A stretch of DNA of 64,000 nt from Flavobacteriales bacterium (GTDB lineage: Bacteria; Bacteroidota; Bacteroidia; Flavobacteriales_G; Salibacteraceae): NCBI GenBank assembly GCA_013204105.1, contig JABMOM010000028.1:1-64000 (forward strand), read 5' to 3'. Shown one piece after another: positions 41,566 to 51,511 of this stretch. Numbering within the stretch: the first letter of the stretch is position 1; each line of letters begins with the position of its first letter. Position numbers and translations under genes: made by a program. The notes under the pieces are model-generated. The model searched no databases, was not told where the DNA came from, and saw nothing but the letters and a program-made list of their open reading frames with translations.

Positions 41566-41952
41566 CTATGCGTCGTCGTCCTCCTCTTCTGGAGTTTGCG
41601 TTGCTACTTCATGCTGTTCATCGAGTTTCGCATCTGCCTCATCCAGCGTTGTCGCCAACGAACGTGGAACGGAGTGGGTCTTTGCAACCCCTTTTTCAAC
41701 TTCGATAGAAACCTTAATATCAATTGGTCTAGCGTACGACCCCTTTTCTACCACAACGTTATAAATGTTGGTGGAAGGCACATTGAATTCATACAGACCT
41801 TCCTTCGCTCCCCCGTAATAGGTGAAGGTCTGATTGTTCTTGTATCGCCGGTAGTTGCGGTCATTCATAATGAGCACGCGCGTCGGACTCGAAATCGATA
41901 CTTTGATCTTTCCGCCCTTGTTGGCCTTTACCTTTCCATGGAGAAACCTCAT
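41566..41952 (-). CDS. DUF1883 domain-containing protein
   Basis: The 128-residue cytosolic-looking protein has the DUF1883 pattern in the first two thirds (KVKANKGGKIKVSISSPTRVLIMNDRNYRRYKNNQTFTYYGG) with a second beta segment (YNVVVEKGSYARPIDIKVSIEVE), and an acidic tail (ADAKLDEQHEVATQTPEEEDDDA) that is not part of the domain. DUF1883 domains in some proteins sit next to TIR or phage-defence domains, but here the protein stands alone, so its role is not known. It has no signal peptide. Confidence 0.78.
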   Translation of the reverse strand: MRFLHGKVKANKGGKIKVSISSPTRVLIMNDRNYRRYKNNQTFTYYGGAKEGLYEFNVPSTNIYNVVVEKGSYARPIDIKVSIEVEKGVAKTHSVPRSLATTLDEADAKLDEQHEVATQTPEEEDDDA

Positions 41953-42064
41953 GATTTTGTGGTTTTAGTGTAACCAAAGAAATTAAAATTTTCTTTCCCT
42001 ACCAACTTGCAGAACTTCATACGCCCATCTTTGTTGTCCTAATTGAATTTTAGTCCTTTGGACC

Positions 42065-43294
42065 ATGAAGCAGTTTGACATCCCAAGCTTTTACCGAAGC
42101 GATTTTATCGGCCCTATTAAGAACTTCCGTAGAAAGGAAGATCCCCGCAAGAAAGACTTCGCGCCGACCATCGTGGATTTTGGAGGAATTGAAATCGTCC
42201 TAGCCCGACATTTCGGCTTCTGCTATGGTGTAGAAAACGCCATAGAAATTGCCTACAAGGCACTTGAAGAAAACCCGGATAAGCGCATCTTTATGCTCTC
42301 ACAGATGATCCACAACCCCGTGGTGAATCAAGATCTTCAAGATCGTGGAATGGGATTTATCCTAGACACAGAAGGAAATCAGCTCACGTCTTGGGATGAA
42401 GTCACATCTGAAGACCTGGTCATCATTCCCGCCTTCGGTACTACCTTGGAAATTGAGCAGTCTTTGGCCGAAAAAGGCATTGAAACCGAATCTTACAACA
42501 CGACCTGCCCATTCGTGGAAAAAGTGTGGAAGATGGCAGGCAAATTGGGAAAGGATGATTACACCATCATCATCCATGGTAAGTTCAAGCACGAGGAAAC
42601 CCGCGCCACCTTCTCGCACAGCACCGCTGAATCACCTTCTGTGGTCATCAAAGACATAGATGAAGCACGGATCATCGGTAACATCATCCTCGGAAAGCGA
42701 CCATTGACTGATTTTGAGCTACACTTCAAAGGCCGCTATTCATCGCATTTTGACCCCTCGAAGCACCTATCAAAGCTAGGGGTGATCAACCAGACGACTA
42801 TGCTCGCAAGCGAAACGCACGAGATCTCAGAATACTTCCAAAGCGTAATGATAGAGGCGCACGGGGAGGGAAATATCAAGGAGCATTTCGCAGATACAAG
42901 GGACACCTTGTGCTATGCGACAAATGACAACCAGCAGTCAACGTATGAACTCTTGAAGTTGGATGCAGACTTGGCCCTCGTCGTTGGCGGATACAATAGC
43001 TCCAATACCAGTCACCTAGCTGACCTATGCGAGTCACGCTTCAAAACTTACTTCGTCAATGGAGCCAAGGAACTTGAAAGCGCAAATGCTATCCACCACT
43101 TTGATTACCACAACAAAGAACACATCAGCACCCAAGGCTACTTGCCGATGAAGGACAAACTGCGCGTGGTTGTGACGAGTGGAGCCTCCTGTCCCGATAG
43201 TGTGGTTGAAGCAGTGATCGATCGGCTATTGAGTTTCTATCCCAACATCAAATCCAAGCAAGTTGCCCTTCAGGGCGCTGGCATCACTGAATAA
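42065..43294 (+). CDS. ispH: 4-hydroxy-3-methylbut-2-enyl diphosphate reductase
   Basis: IspH makes IPP and DMAPP from HMBPP in the last step of the methylerythritol phosphate pathway. The 409-residue protein has the three conserved cysteines of the [4Fe-4S] cluster: Cys53 in FGFCYGVENA, Cys148 in TTCPFVEKVW and Cys376 in SGASCPDSVVE, together with catalytic-site blocks HNPVVNQDL, HGKFKHEETRAT and SSNTSHLADLCE. It is about 90 residues longer than the E. coli enzyme, as is common in the longer IspH subgroup. Its last 11 bases overlap the stop of the convergent cmk. Confidence 0.95.
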   Translation: MKQFDIPSFYRSDFIGPIKNFRRKEDPRKKDFAPTIVDFGGIEIVLARHFGFCYGVENAIEIAYKALEENPDKRIFMLSQMIHNPVVNQDLQDRGMGFILDTEGNQLTSWDEVTSEDLVIIPAFGTTLEIEQSLAEKGIETESYNTTCPFVEKVWKMAGKLGKDDYTIIIHGKFKHEETRATFSHSTAESPSVVIKDIDEARIIGNIILGKRPLTDFELHFKGRYSSHFDPSKHLSKLGVINQTTMLASETHEISEYFQSVMIEAHGEGNIKEHFADTRDTLCYATNDNQQSTYELLKLDADLALVVGGYNSSNTSHLADLCESRFKTYFVNGAKELESANAIHHFDYHNKEHISTQGYLPMKDKLRVVVTSGASCPDSVVEAVIDRLLSFYPNIKSKQVALQGAGITE

Positions 43295-43982
43295 AAGGAA
43301 GAAGCGCCTCAGGATCGATGAGCGGTCGTGCCATGGCTAAGGCGGCGCTCAGTTGACCGGGTCGATCAAAATGCGTAGAATCGAACGCCACCGCATCCTC
43401 TGCCTTACGCAGAGGTGCTTCAGCCCGGGTGGCATCTTTCCGATCGCGTTCTTGCAAATTGCTTCGAATGGCCTCATCATCCACCGATTTCCCACGTTCA
43501 AAGAGATCGTTAGACCTCCTTTTGACGCGTTCTTCGATAGAGGCTGTTATGAATAGTTTAAGCTCCGCAGCAGGCATGATGACGGTTCCGATGTCGCGCC
43601 CCTCCATCACTACTCCCTTTTGTGCAACGAATGCCTCTTGTTGGACTTTCAGGTAATCTCTCACTGCGGGGAGTGCGGCAACGTCGCTTACCTTATTGGC
43701 CACTGCTTGATCCCCTCGAATCAAGCCCTCCACCTCTCGTCCTGAAAGAAAGAGGTGATTGTTTCCTTTCGCAAAGGTCAGTTCGGGACGCTCAGACAAG
43801 GCAGCGGCGACCGCCTCTCCGTTGCTGATATCCACCGCTTTCTCCAACAGGAAAAGTGTAATCCCTCTGTACATCGCTCCGCTGTCGACGAAGATGTAAT
43901 TTAAAGCTTTGGCTAAGTCCTTAGCGAGCGTGCTTTTACCGCAACCTGCATAACCGTCTATGGCGATGTTGATCCTGGTCAT
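43284..43982 (-). CDS. cmk: cytidylate kinase
   Basis: The 232-residue kinase phosphorylates CMP and dCMP with ATP. It has the Walker A motif GYAGCGKSTLA, the CMP-binding YIFVDSGAMYRG, the MEGRDIGTVIMP motif, and a lid segment with Arg residues (SNDLFERGKSVDDEAIRSNLQERDRKD ATR spanning the C-terminal third). The internal Met next to the porQ stop (four-base ATGA overlap) is the natural start. The order lon-porQ-cmk is a recurrent synteny of Flavobacteriia. The 3' end overlaps ispH by 11 bases tail to tail. Confidence 0.95.
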   Translation of the reverse strand: MTRINIAIDGYAGCGKSTLAKDLAKALNYIFVDSGAMYRGITLFLLEKAVDISNGEAVAAALSERPELTFAKGNNHLFLSGREVEGLIRGDQAVANKVSDVAALPAVRDYLKVQQEAFVAQKGVVMEGRDIGTVIMPAAELKLFITASIEERVKRRSNDLFERGKSVDDEAIRSNLQERDRKDATRAEAPLRKAEDAVAFDSTHFDRPGQLSAALAMARPLIDPEALLPFIQ

Positions 43983-45025
43983 CCTGCTTTGCGTTTTGAA
44001 TACCATTCATTCAAGTTCGTGGTAATTCCAAAATGATTCGAGGTTCCGCTTAGGTGATAGCTGGTGATGCAATACTGAATCCCGAATCTCTTAACCTTGA
44101 CCTGCGCTCCAAAGGAAAATCCGACCAGAGCGGGACGTTCACTGGTTGCCAATTCAAGTCGACGCCTAAAATTGTAGCCTAAGATGAGGTTGAATTTTTC
44201 ATTGGGCACGAAAAGCATAGAGGCAGCGAGGTGCCGTGCGAAATTGTCGAGCGTGAACACCGGACGTTCTTCATTTCCGGTAAGAGGATCTGTTTTCACA
44301 TTATCAATCGCATCTTGATCTACGGCTCCAAGGTCCCATTGCTGAATGTCGCTGTACTGGAAAGCAAATACCAACGGCGCTTTCGCAAATTTCTTGGTCA
44401 CGCCGATGTTCAGGGAGTAAGGAAACCACTCGTGGTGTCCTGAGGTGTAATCGATGAGTTTCAAACCGATATCATCGGCGGTCAAGCCGAGCATTAAGTT
44501 TCCATTTTTAGAGGTGTAATGAGCTCCCAAGTCGATTGCAGCTCCGTAAGCGAAGTAGCGGTACATGTTTGAAAAGACCTGTTTGAAGGTCGCACCATAC
44601 GTTATACCATGTTTATAGGATCGCGCAAAACTCACTCCCAATTCGTAATCAACGGCTTTGAATTGACCGAGATCTATTCCGGTTTCATCTATTTCTTGAA
44701 AGGTACCATAGTCGAAATAGCGCAGATATGCTGACCCAAAACCCAGGCTATCAAAGCGATGGGCGTATGCTAAGGATGCTTGATTGATCGTGCTGAGGTA
44801 ATTGAGGTAGCTCAAGCTCGCACCTCCGTGCATTGCACTGTCTATAAAGGCAGGATTATCAACCGTCTGCGCAACATCGCCTAAGTACGTGGCCACCTGC
44901 GATCCACTCAAGGCTGACGCCAAAGGAGATATAGGAACTTGGGTGAAAGAGAATGCAGATCGTCCAGGCTGTGCCAGAACAATCCAAGGAAGAAATACAA
45001 ATACGGCTAGCAGCAATCTCTTCAT
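43979..45025 (-). CDS. porQ: type IX secretion system protein PorQ
   Basis: PorQ is an outer-membrane beta-barrel needed for T9SS attachment of exported proteins, acting near PorU and PorV. The 348-residue protein starts with a signal peptide (MKRLLLAVFVFLPWIVLA), followed by FSFTQVPISPLASALSGSQVATYLGDVAQTVDNPAFID, the recognisable N-terminal block of PorQ. Barrel strands fill the rest (HRFDSLGFGSAYLRYFDYGTFQEID, NFRRRLELAT). A Met 15 codons upstream is an alternative start with a poorer signal. It lies between lon and cmk, the usual arrangement. Confidence 0.92.
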   Translation of the reverse strand: MKRLLLAVFVFLPWIVLAQPGRSAFSFTQVPISPLASALSGSQVATYLGDVAQTVDNPAFIDSAMHGGASLSYLNYLSTINQASLAYAHRFDSLGFGSAYLRYFDYGTFQEIDETGIDLGQFKAVDYELGVSFARSYKHGITYGATFKQVFSNMYRYFAYGAAIDLGAHYTSKNGNLMLGLTADDIGLKLIDYTSGHHEWFPYSLNIGVTKKFAKAPLVFAFQYSDIQQWDLGAVDQDAIDNVKTDPLTGNEERPVFTLDNFARHLAASMLFVPNEKFNLILGYNFRRRLELATSERPALVGFSFGAQVKVKRFGIQYCITSYHLSGTSNHFGITTNLNEWYSKRKAG

Positions 45026-45086
45026 GGATACATCAAAGGTAAATGCCCTAGAAGTACGTTCTCCAAGCAATTTTATTTCATCCGAA

Positions 45087-47540
45087 TCAGGCCACCTTCA
45101 AAGCATTCTTAACCCTTCTCCCTTCCAATGCATAGTCGAGCACATCGATCATGCGGTCCACAAAATGGAAGGTTAATCCTTTGAGGTATTGTTCTTCAAT
45201 GTCTTTTAAGTCACGCTCATTCTGAGAAGACAGCACAATTTCATTCAATCCCATTCGCTTAGCGGCCAGGATTTTCTCCTTGATTCCACCCACTGGCAAG
45301 ACTCTGCCACGCAAGGTGATTTCGCCTGTCATGGCCACATTTCTCCGGAACTTGCGTTGGGTGAATATGGACGCCAATGCGCTCAGCATGGTAATGCCGG
45401 CTGAAGGACCATCCTTTGGAGTAGCGCCTTCAGGCACATGCATGTGTACATTGTAATTGTTGAACACCTCCTGATCCAAATCGATCATTTCGGCGTGCGC
45501 CTTGAGGTATTCCATAGCGATGACCGCGGATTCCTTCATCACATCTCCTAGGTTTCCGGTCAACGTTAACTTTCCTTTTCCCTTAGTGATGCTCGTTTCA
45601 ATGTAGAGTACCTCCCCACCCACTGATGTCCACGCGAGGCCATTGGCTACTCCAGGAACTTCATGCTTTATGTCCTTTTCCTTGATGTAACCCGGACCGA
45701 GCATATTCTCCAATGCGCTGACTTCAATGTTCTGATGGTCTACGGTCTCATTCATCGCCAACTTCTTCGCCATCTTTCGGATAACCGCAGCGATTCTTTT
45801 GTCGAGTTGGCGCACCCCTGACTCACGGGTATAGCCTTCGATGATCGCCTGAAGTGTTTTTTTGGAGAGTTTGACGTCTCCTTTCTTCATGCCGTGTTCC
45901 TTGAGTTGCTTAGGAAGCAAATGCTTAGTAGCGATGGAAACTTTCTCCTCTACGGTATAACCACTCAGGTCGATCACTTCGAGTCGATCCCGCAAGGCTG
46001 GGTGCACGGCACCCAGGTTATTCGTCGTGGCGATGAAGAGGACTTTGGAAAGGTCAAACTCCTGCTCTAGGAAATTGTCGTAAAACGAATCGTTCTGTTC
46101 CGGATCCAGCACTTCCAAAAGCGCTGAAGATGGATCTCCATGTCCATCCCTTCCCACCTTGTCCAATTCGTCAAGGATGAATACAGGGTTGGACGTACCT
46201 GCCTTCTTGATGTTCTGAATGATGCGACCTGGGAGTGCTCCGATGTACGTTTTTCTGTGGCCTCGGATCTCGGCTTCATCTCGAAGACCTCCGAGCGACA
46301 TGCGCACATATTCTCGTCCCAGTGCCTCGGCGATGCTCTTACCCAATGATGTCTTTCCAACACCGGGAGGTCCGTTGAAACAGAGGATCGGCGACTTCAT
46401 ATCGCCTTTCAACTTCAATACTGCCAAGTGTTCCAGGATGCGTTCTTTCACCTTGATCAACCCGTAGTGATCTCGATCCAGTATGCGCATGGCGCGATTG
46501 AGATCGAATTTATCCTTGCTGAACTCATCCCAAGGAAGTTCAACGAATGTGTCGAGGTAATTCAGCTGCACGGAATACTCCATCCCATTGGGATTCATGC
46601 GTTCCAACTTCGCAAGTTCTTTGTCAAAGGTCTTAGAAACCTTGGCGTTCCACTTCTTCTTGGCGCCTTTCATCCTGAGTTCCTCCACCTCTTGCTCGGA
46701 AGGATTTCCACCGAGTTCTTCTTGAATGGTCTTCATCTGTTGACTCAGAAAATACTCCCGCTGCTGTTGATCAATGTCGTTGCGCACCTTGCTCTGGATG
46801 TCATTTTTGATCTCGAGCATTTGCAAATCTTTGGTCAGGTGGGCCAGCAACTTGTTGGCCCGCTCTTCCAAGTCAGAGATCTCTAGCAAGGCTTGTTTTT
46901 CTTTCACCGGACTCTGCATGTTCGCAGAAATGAAATTGATCAGGAATACGGGACTGTCGATGTTTTTAATCGCAATGCTCGCTTCTGATGGAATGTGCGG
47001 TGATTCGTTGATGATCTGCAACGCCAGGTCCTTAATCGATCCAACAACGGCACCAAAACGTTCTTCGGCAGGCTTCGCTTCTTCTTGGGTGAATGATTCT
47101 ACTTTGGCCTTAAAGTAGGGGTCTTCCTGGGTGATTTCCCGAACGCGCACCCTGCGCATGCCTTGGATGATGATGGTAGAACTACCATCGGGCATCTTGA
47201 GCATCTTGAGGATCTTAGCGATGGTTCCAATCTCGTAAAGGTGTTCCGGACGCGGTTCTTCTTGGGTCTGATCCAGCTGAGCAATCACACCGATCATCTT
47301 ATCGCCTGCGTAGGCATCCTTGATCAGCTTGATCGATTTGTCGCGACCAACCGTAATCGGAATGACAACTCCTGGAAAGAGCACTGTGTTTCGAACAGGC
47401 AATAATGGCAGTTCATCTGGAGTTTCCTCCTTGTACATCCGCTCTTCGTCCTCTGAACTCATCAGTGGAATGAACTCCGAATTCTCATCCGAGCCACGAG
47501 AGAGTTCGAGCATTGATAGTTTAAATCCTTCGTCAGTCAT
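45087..47540 (-). CDS. lon: ATP-dependent protease Lon
   Basis: Lon degrades damaged and regulatory proteins in the cytosol as a hexamer. The 817-residue protein has the N-terminal substrate-binding LonN domain (about 42-240), the AAA+ domain with Walker [10 protein letters not shown] (390-398) and Walker [10 protein letters not shown], and the C-terminal serine-lysine protease domain with catalytic Ser713 in [10 protein letters not shown] and Lys754 in [10 protein letters not shown]. It is transcribed upstream of porQ and cmk with a 61-base gap. The first 40 residues (acidic, RGSDENSEF) form an unusual extension typical of Bacteroidota. Confidence 0.98.
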   Translation of the reverse strand: MTDEGFKLSMLELSRGSDENSEFIPLMSSEDEERMYKEETPDELPLLPVRNTVLFPGVVIPITVGRDKSIKLIKDAYAGDKMIGVIAQLDQTQEEPRPEHLYEIGTIAKILKMLKMPDGSSTIIIQGMRRVRVREITQEDPYFKAKVESFTQEEAKPAEERFGAVVGSIKDLALQIINESPHIPSEASIAIKNIDSPVFLINFISANMQSPVKEKQALLEISDLEERANKLLAHLTKDLQMLEIKNDIQSKVRNDIDQQQREYFLSQQMKTIQEELGGNPSEQEVEELRMKGAKKKWNAKVSKTFDKELAKLERMNPNGMEYSVQLNYLDTFVELPWDEFSKDKFDLNRAMRILDRDHYGLIKVKERILEHLAVLKLKGDMKSPILCFNGPPGVGKTSLGKSIAEALGREYVRMSLGGLRDEAEIRGHRKTYIGALPGRIIQNIKKAGTSNPVFILDELDKVGRDGHGDPSSALLEVLDPEQNDSFYDNFLEQEFDLSKVLFIATTNNLGAVHPALRDRLEVIDLSGYTVEEKVSIATKHLLPKQLKEHGMKKGDVKLSKKTLQAIIEGYTRESGVRQLDKRIAAVIRKMAKKLAMNETVDHQNIEVSALENMLGPGYIKEKDIKHEVPGVANGLAWTSVGGEVLYIETSITKGKGKLTLTGNLGDVMKESAVIAMEYLKAHAEMIDLDQEVFNNYNVHMHVPEGATPKDGPSAGITMLSALASIFTQRKFRRNVAMTGEITLRGRVLPVGGIKEKILAAKRMGLNEIVLSSQNERDLKDIEEQYLKGLTFHFVDRMIDVLDYALEGRRVKNALKVA

Positions 47541-47652
47541 AGCTTACAGCGCAATTATCTTTCCTTCTAAGAGGGATGAATTCCCTCCTCCGTTCACTGA
47601 GTCTAGGGCAAGCGATGTGCCATTGAAGAGAACCTGCTTTTTTGTCCGATTC

Positions 47653-48813
47653 CTAGCGTTCGAACGGATAGCGCTCATTGATGTGGGTGTAGACCTCAAT
47701 CCACTCTTCTGTAAGCGCAATGTCCCGTCTACTCATCACCTTTTCAGCTACCTCGAGTGCATCCTTCAATCGGTAGGCTTTAAAACCCGCTGCACCGCCC
47801 CAAGCAAAATCCGGAATTTTCCTGTGGGGGAAGTCGCCGCCAAAGACATTGGCGAATACACCGCAGACTGTTCCTGTATTGAACATGGTATTGATGCCCG
47901 CTTTGGCATGATCACCCATGATCAGTCCACAAAACTGCCCACCGGTACTCTCGCTTCTTCCCAAGGCGTAGTTATAGATCTTGACGTCAGCGTAGTTGTT
48001 CTTCAAATTGGAAGTATTGGTGTCTGCTCCAAGGTTGCACCATTCGCCAATCACGGAGTTGCCGATAAATCCATCGTGCCCTTTATTGGAAAAACCAAAA
48101 ATCACGCAGTTGTTCACCTCACCACCTACCTTGGAGTGCGGCCCAATCGTCGTAGGACCGTAGATCTTGGCTCCCATTTTCAATTGGGCGTGCTCCATCA
48201 GTGCTAAGCTTCCTCGCACGAGGGAACCCTCCATGATGAGCGCATCCTTTCCGAGATAAACAGCACCTTCATCAGTGTTGATAATGGAAGGCATGATCTG
48301 GGCACCCTCTTCTAGGAAGATGTTATCACCGATTAAAGTAACACCTGACGGCACGTCCTGACTGCTAGCATTTTTTCGCAACCAAGCCATGTCCGCTTCA
48401 ATAGCCCATCCATTCCACTGGAAAATATGCCAAGGCCGTTGAATGATTCGAATCTCTCCTGAAGCTTCTTTCCCAGCATTGGGCACATCGGTCAATGCCT
48501 CGGCTGATCTCGTAGCAAGCCACCTCCCCTCTGAACCGAGCGACTCTCCTTCCTTAAGGCCCAAGATCTGATCCACCACCGATGCAGTCGGAAACAAGGC
48601 GCCATTGACGTAGAAGTTGTCTTCCGTCCGTTTTACTGGAAAAACCTTGGCCAGAAAATCTTGGGTTTGGAATGAAACATCACAAGCCCAGCAACGCTCC
48701 CAACGCTCAGCCATGGTCCATAGTCCCATCCGAATACCGGCAACAGGCCTGGTATGGGTTAAAGGAAGCAGGTGATCGCGCTCTTGGTGGTCTGTGAGGA
48801 TGACGTTGGCCAT
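47653..48813 (-). CDS. GlmU-like sugar-nucleotide transferase (alternate GlmU family)
   Basis: The 386-residue protein has a reduced nucleotidyltransferase-like N-terminal half (MANVILTDHQERDHLLPLTHTRPVAGIRMG, lacking the canonical LxxGxGxR loop) and a left-handed beta-helix C-terminal half of hexapeptide repeats (IMPSIINTDEGAVYLGKDALIMEGSLV, IYGPTTIGPHSKVGGEVNNCVIFGFSNKGHDGFIGNSVIGEWCNLGADT). This is the Bacteroidota GlmU-like family, presumed to act in UDP-GlcNAc synthesis by acetylating glucosamine-1-phosphate. The uridylyl transfer role is less certain for lack of the motif. It is about 110 bases from the lon start. Confidence 0.85.
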   Translation of the reverse strand: MANVILTDHQERDHLLPLTHTRPVAGIRMGLWTMAERWERCWACDVSFQTQDFLAKVFPVKRTEDNFYVNGALFPTASVVDQILGLKEGESLGSEGRWLATRSAEALTDVPNAGKEASGEIRIIQRPWHIFQWNGWAIEADMAWLRKNASSQDVPSGVTLIGDNIFLEEGAQIMPSIINTDEGAVYLGKDALIMEGSLVRGSLALMEHAQLKMGAKIYGPTTIGPHSKVGGEVNNCVIFGFSNKGHDGFIGNSVIGEWCNLGADTNTSNLKNNYADVKIYNYALGRSESTGGQFCGLIMGDHAKAGINTMFNTGTVCGVFANVFGGDFPHRKIPDFAWGGAAGFKAYRLKDALEVAEKVMSRRDIALTEEWIEVYTHINERYPFER

Positions 48814-48864
48814 AGTGGATGATTAAAGTACCTCAAATGTAAACGACAAGAAAGGGCCAAAAAA

Positions 48865-48896
48865 CAAAAAAGCCCTTCGACGGATCGAAAGGCTTT
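48865..48896 (-). terminator. terminator of rpmE2
   Basis: On the minus strand AAAGCCTTTCGA pairs with TCGAAGGGCTTT (one mismatch) and is followed by T residues. Confidence 0.75.
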
Positions 48897-48919
48897 CAAT
48901 ATCTAGAGAAGAAGGACAG

Positions 48920-49195
48920 TTAATCTTCCTTCTTTGCTTCTTCTGTGATGTGTCGCTTGTAACGGTTGCGGAACTTGTCTATGCGACCTGCAGTGTCTAC
49001 CAACTGAAGTTTTCCAGTATAGAATGGGTGCGACTTATAAGAGATCTCAAGCTTTACCAACGGATACTCATTTCCGTCTTCAAACTTAGTTGTGTCCTTG
49101 GTCTCAGTGCAAGAACGACACAAGAACTCATAGCCGTTACTCATGTCCTTGAACACGACCATTCTGTAATTCTCTGGATGGATATCCTTCTTCAT
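48920..49195 (-). CDS. rpmE2: 50S ribosomal protein L31, type B
   Basis: The 91-residue protein of the large ribosomal subunit matches the type B form (no zinc-ribbon set of four cysteines): [29 protein letters not shown], then [16 protein letters not shown] and [16 protein letters not shown] in blocks. Only one CxxC pair is present (CRSC), which is fewer than in zinc-binding type A L31. It is a single gene with its own terminator and a -7-like TATATTTG upstream of the ATG. Confidence 0.97.
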   Translation of the reverse strand: MKKDIHPENYRMVVFKDMSNGYEFLCRSCTETKDTTKFEDGNEYPLVKLEISYKSHPFYTGKLQLVDTAGRIDKFRNRYKRHITEEAKKED

Positions 49196-49215
49196 ACCTA
49201 CCTCTTTTGGGGCGG

Positions 49216-49223
49216 CAAATATA
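49216..49223 (-). promoter_or_regulatory. putative -7 element of rpmE2
   Basis: TATATTTG on the minus strand is an exact TAnnTTTG match 20 bases before the ATG. The -33 box is not clear. Confidence 0.4.
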
Positions 49224-49289
49224 TGAAGCTTTTACAAGAAATCATTTGAATCAGCAATATTTTAATAAAATGACGGTTAATTTGCATCC

Positions 49290-50729
49290 ATGCGCAAGGC
49301 ACTCCTACTTTTCATCGCATTCGCGGCTGTTTTCTCAGCTTGTCGCAGAGACCGCGTCTTTGAAGGAAAGGCCACCTTGGAATTCTCCAGCGATACCGTA
49401 TTCTTCGACACTGTATTTACTACGATTGGCAGCATTACGGAGCGTATTAAAGTGTACAACCCCTACGACAAAACGCTGGAAATCAACCACATTTACGTTG
49501 AAAATGGCGCTGGATCTAACTTCAAACTGAACGTAGATGGCGTGAAGGGCCAAGAAGTAAGAGATGTCCAAATCGCTCCTTTTGACAGCATCTTCGTTTT
49601 CGTTGAAGTCACGGTCGACCCCAATGGCGGCAACACGCCGATGATTCTGGAAGAGGACCTCGTCTTTGTCACGGATCAGAATACCCAGCAAGTGAAAATG
49701 GTCGCCTGGGGTCAAGACGCCTACTTCTACCCTTCCATTTCATTCGGTGATGCCAACGGCGACGGATTTGGCGACCCTTGGGAACTTCCAACCGACAAGC
49801 CGATTGTATTTTATGGCTACTCCATCGTAGATACCGGTGCTGTGTTGACGATCCCGTGTGGCGCGCAGGTGCACTTTCACGCGAACAGTGGATTGATCGT
49901 TGGTCATCAGGCGTCCCTGCAGATCATCGGTTGTCAAGAGGATCCTGTCGTGATTCAAGGGGATCGATTGGAAGACTTCTTCGAAGAGGGAGCAGGTCAA
50001 TGGGGGCAACTGTACGGAGGCATCTACCTGACGCAGACCAGCATCGATAATTACATCAATCACGCGATCATCAAGAACGGGACAGTGGGGATCATCGTGG
50101 ATTCCAATACAAATGAGAATCCTACGCTCACCATTGAGAACACCCAAATACTAAACATGAGTTATTCGGGAATCATCGGGCAGGATGCCCGCATCGAAGG
50201 CAACAACCTTGTGGTAGCAAACTGTGGGGATCACGCGGTAGCACTTCGGTACGGTGGTCGCTACGACTTTAACCACTGCACCTTTGCCAATTACTGGTCG
50301 GGCAATCCACGCAGCCGATCCGTCTTGTTGGTCAACAATTACTTTGAAGTGGGAGGCAAGACCTATGTGCGCGACCTTGTGGCAAATTTTGAGAATACCA
50401 TCGTATATGGCAATTTGGATGAGGAGGTCAACATTGACATGGATGATTCGGAAGCCTTTGATTACTTTTTCGATCACTGCGTACTCAAACGAGATACTAC
50501 CGTGGATGACCCGTTGTACTTTTCATCCATCGTACTGAACCCGACCTCACCGATTGTGGATGGACAACAGGTCGACCCGCTGTTCAAGGATGTCTCTGAA
50601 GATTTCAAGCTATCAGAAGTAAGCAGAGCAAAGGATGTGGGAAAAGTAACTGCCTTGATGATCGACATCGAAGGCAATGCGAGGGATGCTTCTCCCGATA
50701 TCGGCGCTTACGAGTACGTTCCTGAATAA
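49290..50729 (+). CDS. beta-helix lipoprotein (right-handed parallel beta-helix)
   Basis: The 479-residue lipoprotein has a signal with lipobox FSAC, then RRDRVF. Residues about 25-145 form a beta-sandwich-like part (VFFDTVFTTIGSITERIKVYNPYDKTLEINHIYVENG). From about 165 a right-handed beta helix repeats the coil pattern (VHFHANSGLIVGHQASLQIIG, AIIKNGTVGIIVDSNTNENPTLTIENTQILNMSYSGIIG, VVANCGDHAVALRYGGRYDFNHCTFANYW), and the C-terminal part ends PDIGAYEYVPE, the usual end of DUF/choice-of-anchor beta-helix proteins. Probably surface-exposed, with a binding or adhesive role. Function not assigned. Confidence 0.82.
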   Translation: MRKALLLFIAFAAVFSACRRDRVFEGKATLEFSSDTVFFDTVFTTIGSITERIKVYNPYDKTLEINHIYVENGAGSNFKLNVDGVKGQEVRDVQIAPFDSIFVFVEVTVDPNGGNTPMILEEDLVFVTDQNTQQVKMVAWGQDAYFYPSISFGDANGDGFGDPWELPTDKPIVFYGYSIVDTGAVLTIPCGAQVHFHANSGLIVGHQASLQIIGCQEDPVVIQGDRLEDFFEEGAGQWGQLYGGIYLTQTSIDNYINHAIIKNGTVGIIVDSNTNENPTLTIENTQILNMSYSGIIGQDARIEGNNLVVANCGDHAVALRYGGRYDFNHCTFANYWSGNPRSRSVLLVNNYFEVGGKTYVRDLVANFENTIVYGNLDEEVNIDMDDSEAFDYFFDHCVLKRDTTVDDPLYFSSIVLNPTSPIVDGQQVDPLFKDVSEDFKLSEVSRAKDVGKVTALMIDIEGNARDASPDIGAYEYVPE

Positions 50730-50733
50730 GGGA

Positions 50734-51099
50734 TCAGAACTGCCCCGTTCGGAGCATTACCAATGTGCAAGCTTCTTCCGTCTGCACCCCTTTCGATTCG
50801 GCCAATTTTCTGAATTCATTGTTCTCGGTACCAGGATTAAAAATGATCCTTTTAGGCTTTAATCCGAGTACATAGTCGTACAGTTCCGGCTGGCGCTTGG
50901 GGCCAATGTACAAGGTAACCGTATCAAGCCCTTCGATGACATCGGGCCATTTGGTGATGATCTCTGTTCCTCCGATATTTCCTTCACGAATTCCCAGTGG
51001 CACAACAGCGTGATCATATTCCTTCAGCATATTGGTCGCCAAGAAACTGTAGCGCGCAGGATTATCGCTCGCTCCGATGATTGCCGTCTTTTTAGCCAT
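50734..51099 (-). CDS. CoA-binding domain protein
   Basis: The 121-residue cytosolic protein has the Rossmann-type CoA-binding fold seen in YccU-like proteins: TAIIGASDNPARYSFLATNMLKEYDHAVVPLG at the N terminus, VTLYIGPKRQPELYDYVLGLKPKRIIFNPGTEN in the middle and EEACTLVMLRTGQF at the end, with a conserved Cys. Members bind CoA or nucleotides, but the role of stand-alone ones is unknown. Its start codon shares a base with the stop of the acidic protein gene upstream, so they are coupled. Confidence 0.88.
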   Translation of the reverse strand: MAKKTAIIGASDNPARYSFLATNMLKEYDHAVVPLGIREGNIGGTEIITKWPDVIEGLDTVTLYIGPKRQPELYDYVLGLKPKRIIFNPGTENNEFRKLAESKGVQTEEACTLVMLRTGQF

Positions 51100-51449
51100 T
51101 AATATTCTTCCTCATCGCCTGAATCTTCATCTGGAGTGTCGTCTTTAGACTCCTCTTCCTCCGAATCTTCTGAGTCCGCCTCCTCGGCAAAGTCCTCCCG
51201 TAAATTACCTTCGTCATTGTAGTCAGCATCCTCTTCGATGATCTTTTGTGCTTCTGCTTTGGTCATCCTGACTAAGTAGTATACTTCCTCTGACTCAAAA
51301 GGTAGGGCGCTGATCTTATTGCCTTTGGCATCCTTATAGGAAATCAGATTCTCTTCAAATCCAAATGGGTATTCCAATTTAATCTGATTGATCAGCTCTT
51401 CTGTGAGCTTGTCGTAGTCCTTAGCAATCCTTGGTTTTCCTGATGACAT
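51099..51449 (-). CDS. conserved acidic hypothetical protein
   Basis: The 116-residue cytosolic protein has an ordered-looking N-terminal two thirds (KPRIAKDYDKLTEELINQIKLEYPFGFEENLISY; then a strand YYLVRMTKAEAQKII) and a strongly acidic, probably disordered tail (EEADSEDSEEEESKDDTPDED). No enzymatic motif. It is coupled to the CoA-binding protein gene (stop and start share a base). A nucleic-acid mimic or chaperone-like role is conceivable but speculative. Confidence 0.7.
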   Translation of the reverse strand: MSSGKPRIAKDYDKLTEELINQIKLEYPFGFEENLISYKDAKGNKISALPFESEEVYYLVRMTKAEAQKIIEEDADYNDEGNLREDFAEEADSEDSEEEESKDDTPDEDSGDEEEY

Positions 51450-51511
51450 AGTGGTATTGTTTCCTCAGAACAAAGTAATGGGAAAGGACTGCCACTTCCG
51501 CAAATTTTAGC

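Noticed and set aside
41566-41952. DUF1883 protein as part of an anti-phage defence system
   Set aside because: There is no TIR, NTPase or other effector domain in the protein or next to it; it stands alone between a terminator and ispH.
46428-47118. Long plus-strand frames opposite lon
   Set aside because: The lon frame on the minus strand is complete and contains all domain motifs; the opposite frames have no recognisable domain.
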